Shown here: piece after piece, positions 8,254-15,955 of the stretch
How the letters are laid out: each line of letters begins with the position of its first letter
Position numbering within the stretch: the first letter of the stretch is position 1
Source of the DNA: Actinomycetes bacterium
Lineage (GTDB): Bacteria; Actinomycetota; Coriobacteriia; Coriobacteriales; Atopobiaceae
DNA: 38,343 bases
Direction: 5' to 3'
Assembly: GCA_029546925.1 (NCBI GenBank)
Contig: JAKPQM010000090.1
Span: 1 to 38,343, forward strand
Translations under genes and position numbers: made by a program
Notes under the pieces: generated by a model
Databases searched by the model: none
Told to the model about the DNA's origin: nothing
What the model saw: only the letters and a program-made list of their open reading frames with translations

Positions 8254-8616
8254 CTATGCCCTCTCGATAACAAGATCGAAGCTGCCGTCGAGCTCGTGCA
8301 GGATATCGAGCGATGCGTCCACGTGCCCCATGTTGACTTGATCGCCGTAGCGCTTTGAGTTCTCCTCATCATCGAAGAGCAGCGCGAACCATCCGCCGCC
8401 GGGGTTATAGTTGATGTCACCGTTTTTCCAGCCACGATCCACTTGGCGCTGCTCATAGGGCAGCGAAAAGGGTATCTGCCCGCAGAAGTCGATGCCGGTA
8501 CCGCTCACGCGGATGGTTGCGGGAAGCTTGTCCGCAAAGGCGCGGGCCGTCTCGGTGTCGTTCAGCGTGGCGGGAATGCTCACGCTTCCAAAGTTCAGGG
8601 TTATCTTCGTCGCCAT
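8254..8616 (-). CDS. Cyclophilin-like fold protein
   Basis: A 120-residue protein matching the compact cyclophilin-like family (TM1367-type) rather than true peptidyl-prolyl isomerases: ITLNFGSVSIPATLNDTETARAF at the start, then FCGQIPFSLP, and GDINYNPGGGWFALLFDD in the middle. No signal peptide is present, so it is cytoplasmic. The biochemical role of this family is unsettled. It is commonly encoded beside flavodoxin-like and alpha/beta hydrolase genes, as here. The ATG at 8616 has an AGGAAGG ribosome binding site. The next upstream gene encodes a secreted protein with the same fold. Confidence 0.8.
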   Translation of the reverse strand: MATKITLNFGSVSIPATLNDTETARAFADKLPATIRVSGTGIDFCGQIPFSLPYEQRQVDRGWKNGDINYNPGGGWFALLFDDEENSKRYGDQVNMGHVDASLDILHELDGSFDLVIERA

Positions 8617-8628
8617 GGCGATTCCTTC

Positions 8629-9156
8629 CTATTGGGCAGAGATGGTCACGGTTGCGGAACCCGGGCCGAGCGCCTCGGCAAGGCCCGTGGGGTCATCGAC
8701 GGTCGCGAGCGGCGTATACGAGTAGCCATCATTTGGGTGGGTCTCATAAAACACGACGACACAATCGCTGCCGAAGAGCATCACGTCGCCGGCGCTGATG
8801 GTGCTGGGAATGGAAGCCCCATCGGTGGAGAAGCTTGTGCCTGTGTAGACGTACTTCTCGTTGCCGTTGAGTTCCGACATATCGTAGGTCACAGGCAGTT
8901 GCGCAGCGAGCTGGCGGGCCGCCTCGGTGTCTGCAAGCATGGCCGAGAAGGCCTCGTCGCCTACGCTGATCGTGATTGGGATCATCGCGCCCTCACCTTC
9001 CGTCTCTTCATCGACTGGATCGCTCGGCGCTTCGTCCACCGTTATGCCACTCGTTGCAGTAGAGGGCGCGGGGGGCTCTTCCCGTATCCCATCTCCGCAG
9101 GCAACGAGGAAGAACGCAAGCGCACAGGCAGTCAACGCTCCGATTATCCGCTTCAC
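8629..9156 (-). CDS. Lipoprotein with cyclophilin-like domain
   Basis: A 175-residue protein with a lipoprotein signal peptide (hydrophobic residues 6-18, lipobox LVAC with Cys20), then a low-complexity acidic/proline linker, then a domain (about residues 58-175) parallel to the neighbouring cyclophilin-like protein: ITISVGDEAFSAMLADTEAARQLAAQLP, then YDMSELNGNEKYVYTG, then DVMLFGSDCVVVFYE. It should sit on the outer face of the membrane. The GTG at 9156 is preceded by AGAGGAG. It leads the operon that diverges from the LysR gene. Confidence 0.82.
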   Translation of the reverse strand: MKRIIGALTACALAFFLVACGDGIREEPPAPSTATSGITVDEAPSDPVDEETEGEGAMIPITISVGDEAFSAMLADTEAARQLAAQLPVTYDMSELNGNEKYVYTGTSFSTDGASIPSTISAGDVMLFGSDCVVVFYETHPNDGYSYTPLATVDDPTGLAEALGPGSATVTISAQ

Positions 9157-9261
9157 TGCGATCTCCTCTCTGACACCGATATTGTCAGGCCATTTTCAAA
9201 CGATTACAATTACCTATAATTTATATCTTGATATGCTTGAAATGAATGCTTTGGAGCATGT

Positions 9262-10149
9262 ATGGAGATCCGTGTCCTACGCTACTACCTTGCCGTCTGC
9301 CGGGAGGGCACGATGTCGCGTGCTGCCGAGGTGCTGCACGTAACGCAGCCGACACTCTCCCGCCAGATCGCCGACCTCGAGCGCGAGTTGGGTTGCAGGC
9401 TCCTCGAGCGCCACAGCAGGAGCGTCAAGCCCACCGAGAAGGGCCTCTATCTCCAGCGCCGCGCACAGGAGATCGTCGCGCTCGCAGACCAGACCGAGGC
9501 CGACTTCACCCACGAGGATTCCATCGTGGAGGGAGACATCAACATCGCGGCGGGCGAGACCTACGGAATGAGCTTCATCGCCAGCGCGATCCGCGACTTC
9601 CGCGAGACCTATCCCAACGTGCGCTTCCACATCCACAGCGCCGATGCCGCCGACGTCACTTGGCGGCTCGATAACGGCCTCGCAGACTTCGGCGTATTGC
9701 TCGGTTATCCCAATGTAAGCGATTACGACCACATGCGGCTGCCGCCCACCGACGCATGGGGCGTCTACATGCATGCGGACGATCAGCTTGCCCAAAGGGA
9801 TACCGTCTCGCCAGAAGACCTTGTCGGCCTGCCGCTCATCATCTCTGACCAAGCTATGTCAACGGGCATCGCAGCGAGCTGGCTCGGTGACAGCGCGGAC
9901 AAGGTCGATGTGGTTGCCACGTACAACCTCGTCCGCAGCGCCGAGAGCCTCCTGCGGGAGCGCGTGGGCTACGTGCTCTCATTCGATTATCTCCTCCCCA
10001 CGGGGAAGGAAACGGGCCTTGAGTTCCGCCTGCTCTATCCACCTGCAGTCTCCCCCATCGACTTCTGCTGGAAGCGCGGCGCTGCGCTGACCAACGCAGC
10101 CTCGCTCTTCTGCAGCTGCATACGCGAGAGAACCGAGCCGTCAGCGTAG
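9262..10149 (+). CDS. LysR-family transcriptional regulator
   Basis: A 295-residue regulator with the N-terminal LysR winged helix (MEIRVLRYYLAVCREGTMSR, then LHVTQPTLSRQIADLE, about residues 1-60) and a C-terminal effector domain containing DINIAAGETYGMSF and ADFGVLLGYP. LysR proteins usually control themselves and the divergent operon and respond to a small molecule, so the redox/hydrolase operon ending at 9156 is the likely target. The 105-bp divergent region is AT-rich compared with its surroundings and holds a TATAAT at 9213-9218. Confidence 0.92.
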   Translation: MEIRVLRYYLAVCREGTMSRAAEVLHVTQPTLSRQIADLERELGCRLLERHSRSVKPTEKGLYLQRRAQEIVALADQTEADFTHEDSIVEGDINIAAGETYGMSFIASAIRDFRETYPNVRFHIHSADAADVTWRLDNGLADFGVLLGYPNVSDYDHMRLPPTDAWGVYMHADDQLAQRDTVSPEDLVGLPLIISDQAMSTGIAASWLGDSADKVDVVATYNLVRSAESLLRERVGYVLSFDYLLPTGKETGLEFRLLYPPAVSPIDFCWKRGAALTNAASLFCSCIRERTEPSA

Positions 10150-10591
10150 GAGCGTGGCAGCTGCAAGGACGAGGCCCCGTTCGCAGCATTGGACTTGCCG
10201 GCAATCACGCCCAACCGAACGGATAGCGCCGTGATGGCCAACATCCCGATGACGAGCAGCACACCCAGCTGGAGCGCGAAGACCGACATGAGCGTGCTCA
10301 TCGTGCCACCCAAGCTCCCCATTGCCACCGCCGATGAGGGTTGCAGCCAAGGATACCACCGGTATCACTCATCGAACGGCGGCGGATTCCCGCCATTAGA
10401 TGTCGGCCTATATCCTTCCGCTGAATAAGCTCGGAATCGTATAGAATTGCTAGTTCGGTAGTGGCCTGGCATTGTGATGGGCGTGATGGCGGCTTCGCCA
10501 AGATGACGATCCGGAGGACGAACCTGTCGCCCGTGAGCTTTGAGACGGCTTCCCTGCTGGGCAGGGGTTGGCGAAGGGATAGGAGAGCGCA
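10150..10591. other. Gene-poor interval with a possible membrane-protein relic
   Basis: No intact gene is convincing here. On the minus strand, from about 10368 down to 10190, two frames together read like a membrane-protein end: VVSLAATLIGGGN in one frame, then GSLGGTMSTLMSVFALQLGV and a hydrophobic stretch in another. This suggests a frameshifted, truncated gene running into the LysR 3' end. The family is not recognised. The rest of the interval, up to the start at 10592, shows only the ribosome binding site of the next gene. Confidence 0.25.
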
Positions 10592-11128
10592 ATGGATATA
10601 GACGGCCTGCGGGATGATATAGCGGTAGCGCAGAAGAAAGGGCTGCCTTTCATTATCGCCTCCTGCTTTATCTGGGCTTTGATCACGGTCGTGTCGGTGC
10701 TGGACATCTCGATGGATGCAAAGAACCTGCTCGTGTTCTGCTGCGCCTGCCCCATGCTCCCCATTTCCTGGATCGTGGGAAAGATGCTGAAGGTCGATAT
10801 ATTTGCCAAACAGAACCCGCTGGGAGAGCTGGGCTTTTTGTTTACGATCAACCAGCTTCTCTACCTGCTGATCGTCATGTGGGTGTTCAACGCCGTCCCA
10901 GACAAGATGATCATGGTCTACGCGATGGTGTTCGGCGCCCATCTACTGCCGTATTCGTGGCTGTACCGGTCGACCGGATATAAGGTATGTGCAATAGCCA
11001 TCCCTATCGTCTCGTTGGCCTTGGGGCTGCTTCTCGGCGGGTCGGCGGTGGCTGCCGCCCTGACTGTCCTGGAGGTCCTGTTCGCGGTCATCCTGCTGCG
11101 GGAAACCAAGCGCAAGCCACGGCAATAG
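10592..11128 (+). CDS. Small integral membrane protein (DUF7010-like)
   Basis: A 178-residue protein with about six transmembrane segments, a short cytoplasmic N-terminus (MDIDGLRDDIAVAQKKGLP) and a basic C-terminal tail (RETKRKPRQ). Its length, the early AQKKGLPFIIASCFIWALI segment and the NPLGELGFLFTINQLLYLL segment resemble a widespread family of uncharacterised bacterial membrane proteins known as DUF7010. No catalytic motif is visible. The ATG follows a GGAGAGCGCA ribosome binding site. It is a single-gene unit between the LysR gene and the AbiE locus. Confidence 0.72.
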   Translation: MDIDGLRDDIAVAQKKGLPFIIASCFIWALITVVSVLDISMDAKNLLVFCCACPMLPISWIVGKMLKVDIFAKQNPLGELGFLFTINQLLYLLIVMWVFNAVPDKMIMVYAMVFGAHLLPYSWLYRSTGYKVCAIAIPIVSLALGLLLGGSAVAAALTVLEVLFAVILLRETKRKPRQ

Positions 11129-11544
11129 GGAGAGGCAGGGGCCGACGAGGCCCGTCTTCGGATGAGAACCCCAATGGCCGAGTCTATCAGCCGGCGGAGT
11201 CTGCCCGCCCCACCCTTCGCGCATGGGGCTTGATGCAATTCCCGCATTAAAGGATGCCACCGCCTGCTAAAGCAGTGTAGAGGGATGGGCTGGATGGGCT
11301 GCTCCCACTCAATCGTTTGCATAGCCTGTTTCCATGTAGTCAGCACCCCATTTGACCTGCGGTTCTTGTCATTCTTCAGTCGTCAAAACCATGTAGTCAC
11401 CATGTAGTCAGGCGTGACTACATGGTGCGTAGTCACTTGCAAAGAGTATTTTTGCCCGGCTCAAGAGTGATGATTCCCGAGTGAAGAGTGATGGCGTTGA
11501 GCTGGGAAGACGTAATCACACGCGCGAGAAGTGACTACATGCAG
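11129..11544. other. Non-coding interval with clustered 11-bp repeats
   Basis: No gene is supported here. The interval lies between the small membrane protein gene and the 3' end of the AbiEii gene. Its right half contains the repeated motif CCATGTAGTCA described separately, and a direct repeat AAGAGTGATG at 11463-11472 and 11484-11493. The left part shows nothing distinctive. Confidence 0.5.
11332..11541. repeat. Cluster of CCATGTAGTCA repeats, including a perfect inverted pair
   Basis: CCATGTAGTCA occurs at 11332-11342, 11389-11399 and 11400-11410 (the last two in direct tandem). Its complement TGACTACATGG occurs at 11415-11425, and ten of its eleven bases at 11532-11541. A partial GTAGTCA lies at 11429-11435. 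The copies at 11398-11427 form a perfect 13-bp inverted repeat with a GGCG loop. The last copy ends 3 bp from the abiEii stop codon. No T-tract follows, so a simple terminator is unlikely; the pattern looks more like protein-binding sites. Confidence 0.8.
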
Positions 11545-12492
11545 CTAGATATCTCTATGGCTATGCCTTCGCATCTTCCGGATGTTCTGCAGCTTCCACT
11601 GGGCTTCCGGGCTAGCGATCGCCGCACGCGCCATCTCCTCGTCTTCGAACAGCAGACCGGGATCGAGCACCCCCTGCGAAAACTGTCTGAGATATTCTTT
11701 CTCGACATCCGTCTGCGGCAAAACGTAGGCGGAAACGAACTCGCGCGCAGTGCCGATCAGCCCATCGAGGGTAGGTGCCTTTTCGTTTCTCCTGAGCATG
11801 GGCAGGAGTTGCTCCTCGAGTTCGCGCCCCCTGTCGACAAAGCGTCCGGGGCGATCCTCGAACCCGTGCGGGAACATCGCCGAAAGCGATGCGTAGAAGA
11901 GGATCGCCTTGTGGGCGACGGCGCGCTCGGCAGCGCCTCTTTCGTCGAGCACGCGCTTGAGATTTGCAACGTCGTAGAGGTCCCGCACCTTCACGCGATC
12001 GAAGAAGGCCTTGACCTTTCCTCCAGCAAGTTCGGCATCAGTGAAGAGCGGAACACCCAACTCTGGTCTGAGGATTGAGGATCTGCGCTCGATCGGCATC
12101 AGCGGGGAACGGTTCATGTAGATGCAGTCGATCTTGACGTGGTCTGGACCCCATTGCGACCTGTAGCTGAGGACGAACGTCCTGCCGGCATGCCCGCCTT
12201 GCGCCCCAGAGACGGAGTATCCCTGAGAGCGGGCCACCTCGCCAATCGCCCTCTCGACGATTGGCCTGTCGGCGCGCATCGCGTCCCTGTCGAGCGCCCC
12301 GATGTACGAGAGGTCGATGTCAACGGAGAGCCTCGGCGCGGCGAGCATGAACAGGTTGATCGCGGTCCCGCCATGGAGCGCCAGCTTGCCCCTCAGCATC
12401 GGGTGCTCGCCGAGCTCGGCGAGCAGGTCGAGGAGCCTCTCCACCTTGTCGAGCGTGCGCGGCGGGAACTCCCTCACGAGCGCGTTATCCAC
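11545..12492 (-). CDS. AbiEii/AbiGii-family nucleotidyltransferase toxin
   Basis: A 315-residue protein of the AbiEii family (type IV TA toxin, DNA polymerase beta-like nucleotidyltransferase). The key region is LALHGGTAINLFMLAAPRLS followed by VDIDLSY; GGTA plus the DxD aspartates form the nucleotide- and metal-binding site. PELGVPLFTDAELAGGKVKAFFDR and KVRDLYDVANL are the second conserved block. The toxin is thought to block growth by nucleotide transfer, probably to tRNA. I chose the GTG at 12492: a perfect AAGGAGGT sits 6 nt upstream, and the start overlaps the antitoxin gene by 19 bp. The open frame continues further upstream without meaning. Confidence 0.88.
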   Translation of the reverse strand: MDNALVREFPPRTLDKVERLLDLLAELGEHPMLRGKLALHGGTAINLFMLAAPRLSVDIDLSYIGALDRDAMRADRPIVERAIGEVARSQGYSVSGAQGGHAGRTFVLSYRSQWGPDHVKIDCIYMNRSPLMPIERRSSILRPELGVPLFTDAELAGGKVKAFFDRVKVRDLYDVANLKRVLDERGAAERAVAHKAILFYASLSAMFPHGFEDRPGRFVDRGRELEEQLLPMLRRNEKAPTLDGLIGTAREFVSAYVLPQTDVEKEYLRQFSQGVLDPGLLFEDEEMARAAIASPEAQWKLQNIRKMRRHSHRDI

Positions 12493-13235
12493 GATTCGAC
12501 CTCCTTGCCCTCCTCGGGCAAGACGAGCTTCCATCTGGCAACCCAGCCCGCCGATCCCGCGCTCGCGGGCCCCAGACGGTAGGGGCCCGATCCGAGCCGG
12601 CCTTCGAGCAGCGATAGGCTCTCCTCGCCCACGTGCCATTCGTCCCTCTTCTCTGACAGCAGCCACCCGACGCGGGAGGCCATCGAAGGGCCCGCTTCGG
12701 CGGCGAGCCCGGCCAGCTCTTCCACGTCGAGATACACGAATGCGGTCAGGCTGCGCACCGCCTCCTCGACCCCTCCCGCCAGAGCGGGTCTCCCCAGGCA
12801 GTCGACCACCGTCTGCTCCCTGGTCGTGGCAAGGTACGTGCCTGCGGGCAGTCTCATGGCCCTCGATCTTGCATTCCCCACCGGGCCGCAGGGGCGGTAG
12901 GCGACACCGCGGAAGTCAAACCCTGTCCTCACCACATCCGAGCGGAAGCGGCACACGAACCCTGCGTTGTGCGCGACGCCGTGCGCCTCGAGGGCTGAGT
13001 GGTACGAGACGACCGCGCCGGCGTCGAGCGCTGCGACAACCTCGAACTGGTCCACGGGGGCGTCCTCGAACCGCCCGCGGTTGGAGACGAGGAGGCCGCG
13101 GCGTACGCGCTCCACAGCTCCGGACCTCACGGCGCGGCGCAGCTGCTCCTCGGCCGCAGCCGCGGAGTCCATGGCCTCGAGGAGCGAGGGCGTGGTGAAC
13201 ACGTGGTGGCTGTCTATATAGTCAGAGAACTTCAT
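12474..13235 (-). CDS. AbiEi-family type IV antitoxin / transcriptional regulator
   Basis: A 253-residue protein starting MKFSDYIDSHHVFTTPSLLEAM, an N-terminal winged helix of AbiEi type, with VRSGAVERVRRGLLVSNRG as the wing, then the conserved VVAALDAGAVVSYHSALEAHG block. AbiEi proteins counteract the nucleotidyltransferase and repress the operon by binding inverted repeats at its promoter. The ATG at 13235 is chosen because the protein aligns to the family from there. It has no ribosome binding site: the start lies 7 nt after a TATACT hexamer and one base after a 59-bp palindrome, so a leaderless transcript is plausible. Confidence 0.85.
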   Translation of the reverse strand: MKFSDYIDSHHVFTTPSLLEAMDSAAAAEEQLRRAVRSGAVERVRRGLLVSNRGRFEDAPVDQFEVVAALDAGAVVSYHSALEAHGVAHNAGFVCRFRSDVVRTGFDFRGVAYRPCGPVGNARSRAMRLPAGTYLATTREQTVVDCLGRPALAGGVEEAVRSLTAFVYLDVEELAGLAAEAGPSMASRVGWLLSEKRDEWHVGEESLSLLEGRLGSGPYRLGPASAGSAGWVARWKLVLPEEGKEVESWITRS

Positions 13236-13236
13236 A

Positions 13237-13295
13237 CTGCTGAGTATATCATGAAACCCCAATCAATGATTGGGGTTTCATGATATACTCAGCAG
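13237..13295. promoter_or_regulatory. Perfect 59-bp palindrome at the abiEi start, with embedded -10
   Basis: Two 29-bp arms are exact reverse complements around a single central base at 13266 (ends CTGCTGAGTATATC and GATATACTCAGCAG). On the minus strand TATACT at 13243-13248 is a good -10 element, 7 nt before the abiEi ATG. The mirror copy at 13284-13289 gives the same on the plus strand. The palindrome is thus placed to act as an autoregulatory operator, and possibly as a hairpin that stops transcripts arriving from the gene at 13386-13814. Confidence 0.75.
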
Positions 13296-13385
13296 CAAAT
13301 CGCATTGCAAGACCTCGAACAAGCGGCAGCGTGCTTCTCTGTGGACGGGTCGCGTTGCCTCGCCACGCAGTTAGGTCAACGAAAT

Positions 13386-13814
13386 CTACCCCTTTGGCTT
13401 CGCCCCTTTGATATCGGTGAACGGGTCGACTCCGTACCCGATTACCTTCCACGCACCCGGCTCCCACTCTGCTGCCGGGTCAGCTCCGTCGAACCGCGAA
13501 AAGCGAATTGCTGCGCTCCACGATTCATTCTGGAAACGGAGCCTTATTCTCGCAAGAGCTACCGCAGCAGCAGGCCTGTCTATCTCCTCGATCTCGTATT
13601 CTTCGATCGGATGGGGCGAGTAAAGCTCCCTCGCCTGTCCTGCAAGCGTGCCGGGCGACATATTCACAATGTTTGGGAAAAACGATCCCAAGACTCCGTA
13701 GTTCTTCGCCCTCCAAGCCTCCAAGAAGCCGTTGCAGCTTCTCAGGACCTCATCGTCCGGGCTGGCGGGGTGCTCAAGATTTACCCGGTGCTTCTTCCAG
13801 GCCTTCAACCTCAT
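13386..13814 (-). CDS. Hypothetical protein, possibly NTF2-like
   Basis: A 142-residue soluble protein not assigned to a family. The pattern EVLRSCNGFLEAWRAKNYGV, then a mixed strand region (VALARIRLRFQNESWSAAIRF) and GAWKVIGYGVDPF, resembles the cone-shaped NTF2-like fold (helices first, then curved sheet with a final tryptophan strand). This is inference. The frame stays open for 25 codons upstream of the ATG at 13814 and reads protein-like (KGLLIQPRNAEND), without another ATG and with only a weak ribosome binding site. The gene may therefore be a truncated C-terminal remnant or use a rare start. Confidence 0.5.
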   Translation of the reverse strand: MRLKAWKKHRVNLEHPASPDDEVLRSCNGFLEAWRAKNYGVLGSFFPNIVNMSPGTLAGQARELYSPHPIEEYEIEEIDRPAAAVALARIRLRFQNESWSAAIRFSRFDGADPAAEWEPGAWKVIGYGVDPFTDIKGAKPKG

Positions 13815-14137
13815 GTCATTCTCGGCGTTTCGGGGCTGTATCAGAAGCCCCTTGCCCCCTGCGTTAGGCTTACAGGTACAGCAATCCTCTCAAAGCCACA
13901 AAAAAGCGCCGCGGAACCATGTCCGGAGCGCCTCTCTATTCAAGCGTTTTCGCAGCTAGAAGGCCTAACGGTTACTCCCGCTCGATTGTTGCAGGTGGTT
14001 GTTATGACGTAGGCAAAAGAGCGCCAATACTTGTAAATCGATGCAGTTGTAACGCCCGCCAAGGCATGCTGGCACCTGCTAAAACCGCGCAAGAGAATGC
14101 ACTCTATAGACGGCATTCCCATCTCATCAAAGCATAT
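13815..14137. other. Interval between two hypotheticals, mostly without features
   Basis: Apart from the upstream open frame of the 13386-13814 gene (to a stop at 13890-13892) and the terminator at 13900-13931, no gene or motif is supported. Confidence 0.4.
13900..13931 (-). terminator. Likely rho-independent terminator downstream of the 14138-14575 gene
   Basis: On the minus strand GCGCTCCGG and CCGCGGCGC pair over nine positions (one mismatch, one wobble) around an 8-nt loop, followed directly by six T residues (A-run at 13900-13905 on the plus strand). It lies about 200 bp after the stop of the Cys-rich hypothetical gene. Confidence 0.5.
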
Positions 14138-14575
14138 CTAGCGCTCCGACATGTACCTCTCGATTTCGCCAGGGGTCAGCTTCCGTATCTGCGTGCCTGC
14201 GTACTCCCTGTATTCGTCGACGATGAAGACGGGGGACATGCCGTGGCACGCTTTTCCCCTGTTCCTTTTCAGATAAAGCCGCACGTCCCCGTCGTCTGCG
14301 AAGATCTTGTACGAAAGCCTACCGCTCTCACCCTCTATCTCGTAGATGCCGCATGGCCTCTTCATGCTGTAGTCGGCAGTGCGCAGGTACAGCTTCGCGA
14401 TCTCCAATGACTTGAAGGGGAAGTTCCACCGTTGCAGCCCGCGCTTGGGGTCATGCTCGATGCAGATGCACCTGCCGCACGTCCCGCAGATGTATTGCAT
14501 GTGGTTCTCCAAACAATCCAACGGATTCAGCAGCGGGGTTGCCCTGCTCTCGTCGACATAGCACTCTACGCACAT
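14138..14575 (-). CDS. Cys-rich hypothetical protein with a zinc-ribbon-like N-terminus
   Basis: A 145-residue protein starting MCVECYVDESRA, with CVEC near the N-terminus and CGTCGRCICIEHD (residues 30-42), a set of cysteines arranged like a zinc-binding domain. It then has KRGLQRWNFPFKSLEIAKLY, which resembles a stretch of the protein at 30587-30958. The C-terminal third is rich in charged and aromatic residues (GKACHGMSPVFIVDEYREY). The start at 14575 is chosen for its GGGAGGAGG ribosome binding site; the longer open frame upstream is antisense to the XRE gene and has unrelated composition. The function is unknown. Confidence 0.7.
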   Translation of the reverse strand: MCVECYVDESRATPLLNPLDCLENHMQYICGTCGRCICIEHDPKRGLQRWNFPFKSLEIAKLYLRTADYSMKRPCGIYEIEGESGRLSYKIFADDGDVRLYLKRNRGKACHGMSPVFIVDEYREYAGTQIRKLTPGEIERYMSER

Positions 14576-14983
14576 CCGATGCCTCCTCCCGGCATCTCCC
14601 CATGCACCGTCATCTCGTCTCCACCAGCTTATGCGAATAAACTGCTCCTGTCGAAAGTCCTGGCTCGACACCGCACCGACAAACGTGCGCTTCCCGAATC
14701 TCGGCCGGAGGTGTCCAGCGACAAGGTCATCCGCCACAGGTTCAACCGCGGGGACAGCCAACAGGCGAACACTGCCCTTTGCCAAATAGCCGTCGTGCAC
14801 CCGCACCACAACGGGTGGACGCGCGAATATGCGGAGAAGAAGCAGTCGGATGGCAAACCGGAGGAGGAAACCAACTTTTGACAAAAAGCAACCGAAAGGT
14901 GGTTGAGCTCTTCTGTCCTCTTTGCTTACCCTCGACACATGCATGTTGGTACTGGTCCTTTTAAGAGAACAAGCGGGGTGCCT

Positions 14984-15955
14984 ATGGGTTTTCGCGAAAA
15001 TCTGCAGCATTTGCGCACTACGCGCAACATGACCCAGGAGCAGCTGGCAATGCTTCTCGGCGTGAGCCGCCAAGCTGTTTCCAAGTGGGAATCCGAACGG
15101 ACCTACCCTGAAATGGACAAGCTGCTGAGGATCTGCAGCTTGTTCGAATGCAAGCTCGATGACCTGGTTATGGGGGATTTGACGCATCGTCAAGTTGATA
15201 GGATTATGAGCATCCCCCAAGGACAATCGCCGCAAGATATCACCGGCTATGACAAGTCCACATGTGGGTATGCCCTTAAATTGCCAGCCGGGATTCTCTC
15301 CATCCTTCTGGGTGCGGCTCTGGCCGTCCTGTGGGCCGCCCTTTCCACGGCATTGGGAAACGGGCTTTCAGACTATGCCGTGGTGATTGCGTGCATCGGC
15401 ACCACAGTTGGAATCGTCTTCATCCTGTCGGCGGCGTCCGCCCGCAACGGGTTTCAAAAGGCGCATCCTTTCATCGAGGATTTCTACACCGCCGAGCAGA
15501 AGAGTGGGGCGAGAGCGGAGATGCTCAAGGGAGCTGTCCTTGGTGCTGTCCTAATTGCTGCAGGCATTGCAGGCGCTGTCCTGCTTCGCTCCTTCGAATT
15601 GTTTGCATGGGCTGCGTTTCTGTCTCTTTTCGCCGCCGCTGTCTTCTGCATCCTCCGCGGATACTTGCTGTGGCTGCGCATGGACGTTGAAAGATACAAC
15701 CAAAGGTCTTTCAGCTTGATGACAGAAAGGGAGATTGCCGCGCTCGATGACGTTGAGCTGCGGAGAATCGCCCGCAAAGCCAAACGCAAGCGCAGCGTCT
15801 GCGTCATCATCATGTCCCTGGCGACGATCGTCGGCCTATGCCTCCTGTTCATCCCCCAGCTTGGCGCTTATAGGTGGTTCTGGCTGGCGTGGGCAATCGG
15901 CGGCATGTTATGCGTAGCCGCCAACTTGTATCTCGATATAAGAGGAGAAGAATAG
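14984..15955 (+). CDS. XRE-family regulator with C-terminal membrane segments
   Basis: A 323-residue protein. The N-terminus is a classic helix-turn-helix (MTQEQLAMLLGVSRQAVSKW, about residues 16-35, followed by YPEMDKLLRICSLFECKLDDL). The rest contains about five hydrophobic segments: two near residues 95-145, two near 185-230 and a C-terminal pair ending in LDIRGEE. It therefore appears to be a membrane-attached DNA-binding protein. It is coupled to an ABC ATPase gene by a one-base stop/start overlap, so it probably senses membrane stress or a peptide and controls this operon. The start at 14984 is set by the MGFRENLQHLR family N-terminus. Confidence 0.85.
   Translation: MGFRENLQHLRTTRNMTQEQLAMLLGVSRQAVSKWESERTYPEMDKLLRICSLFECKLDDLVMGDLTHRQVDRIMSIPQGQSPQDITGYDKSTCGYALKLPAGILSILLGAALAVLWAALSTALGNGLSDYAVVIACIGTTVGIVFILSAASARNGFQKAHPFIEDFYTAEQKSGARAEMLKGAVLGAVLIAAGIAGAVLLRSFELFAWAAFLSLFAAAVFCILRGYLLWLRMDVERYNQRSFSLMTEREIAALDDVELRRIARKAKRKRSVCVIIMSLATIVGLCLLFIPQLGAYRWFWLAWAIGGMLCVAANLYLDIRGEE

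Noticed and set aside
12302-13198. 298-codon plus-strand open frame, Arg/Pro/Ser-rich
   Set aside because: Typical high-GC antisense shadow over the AbiE genes; no domain.
14576-15235. Long N-terminal extension of the Cys-rich protein gene
   Set aside because: It is antisense to the start of the XRE gene, has a different composition, and a strong ribosome binding site precedes the ATG at 14575.
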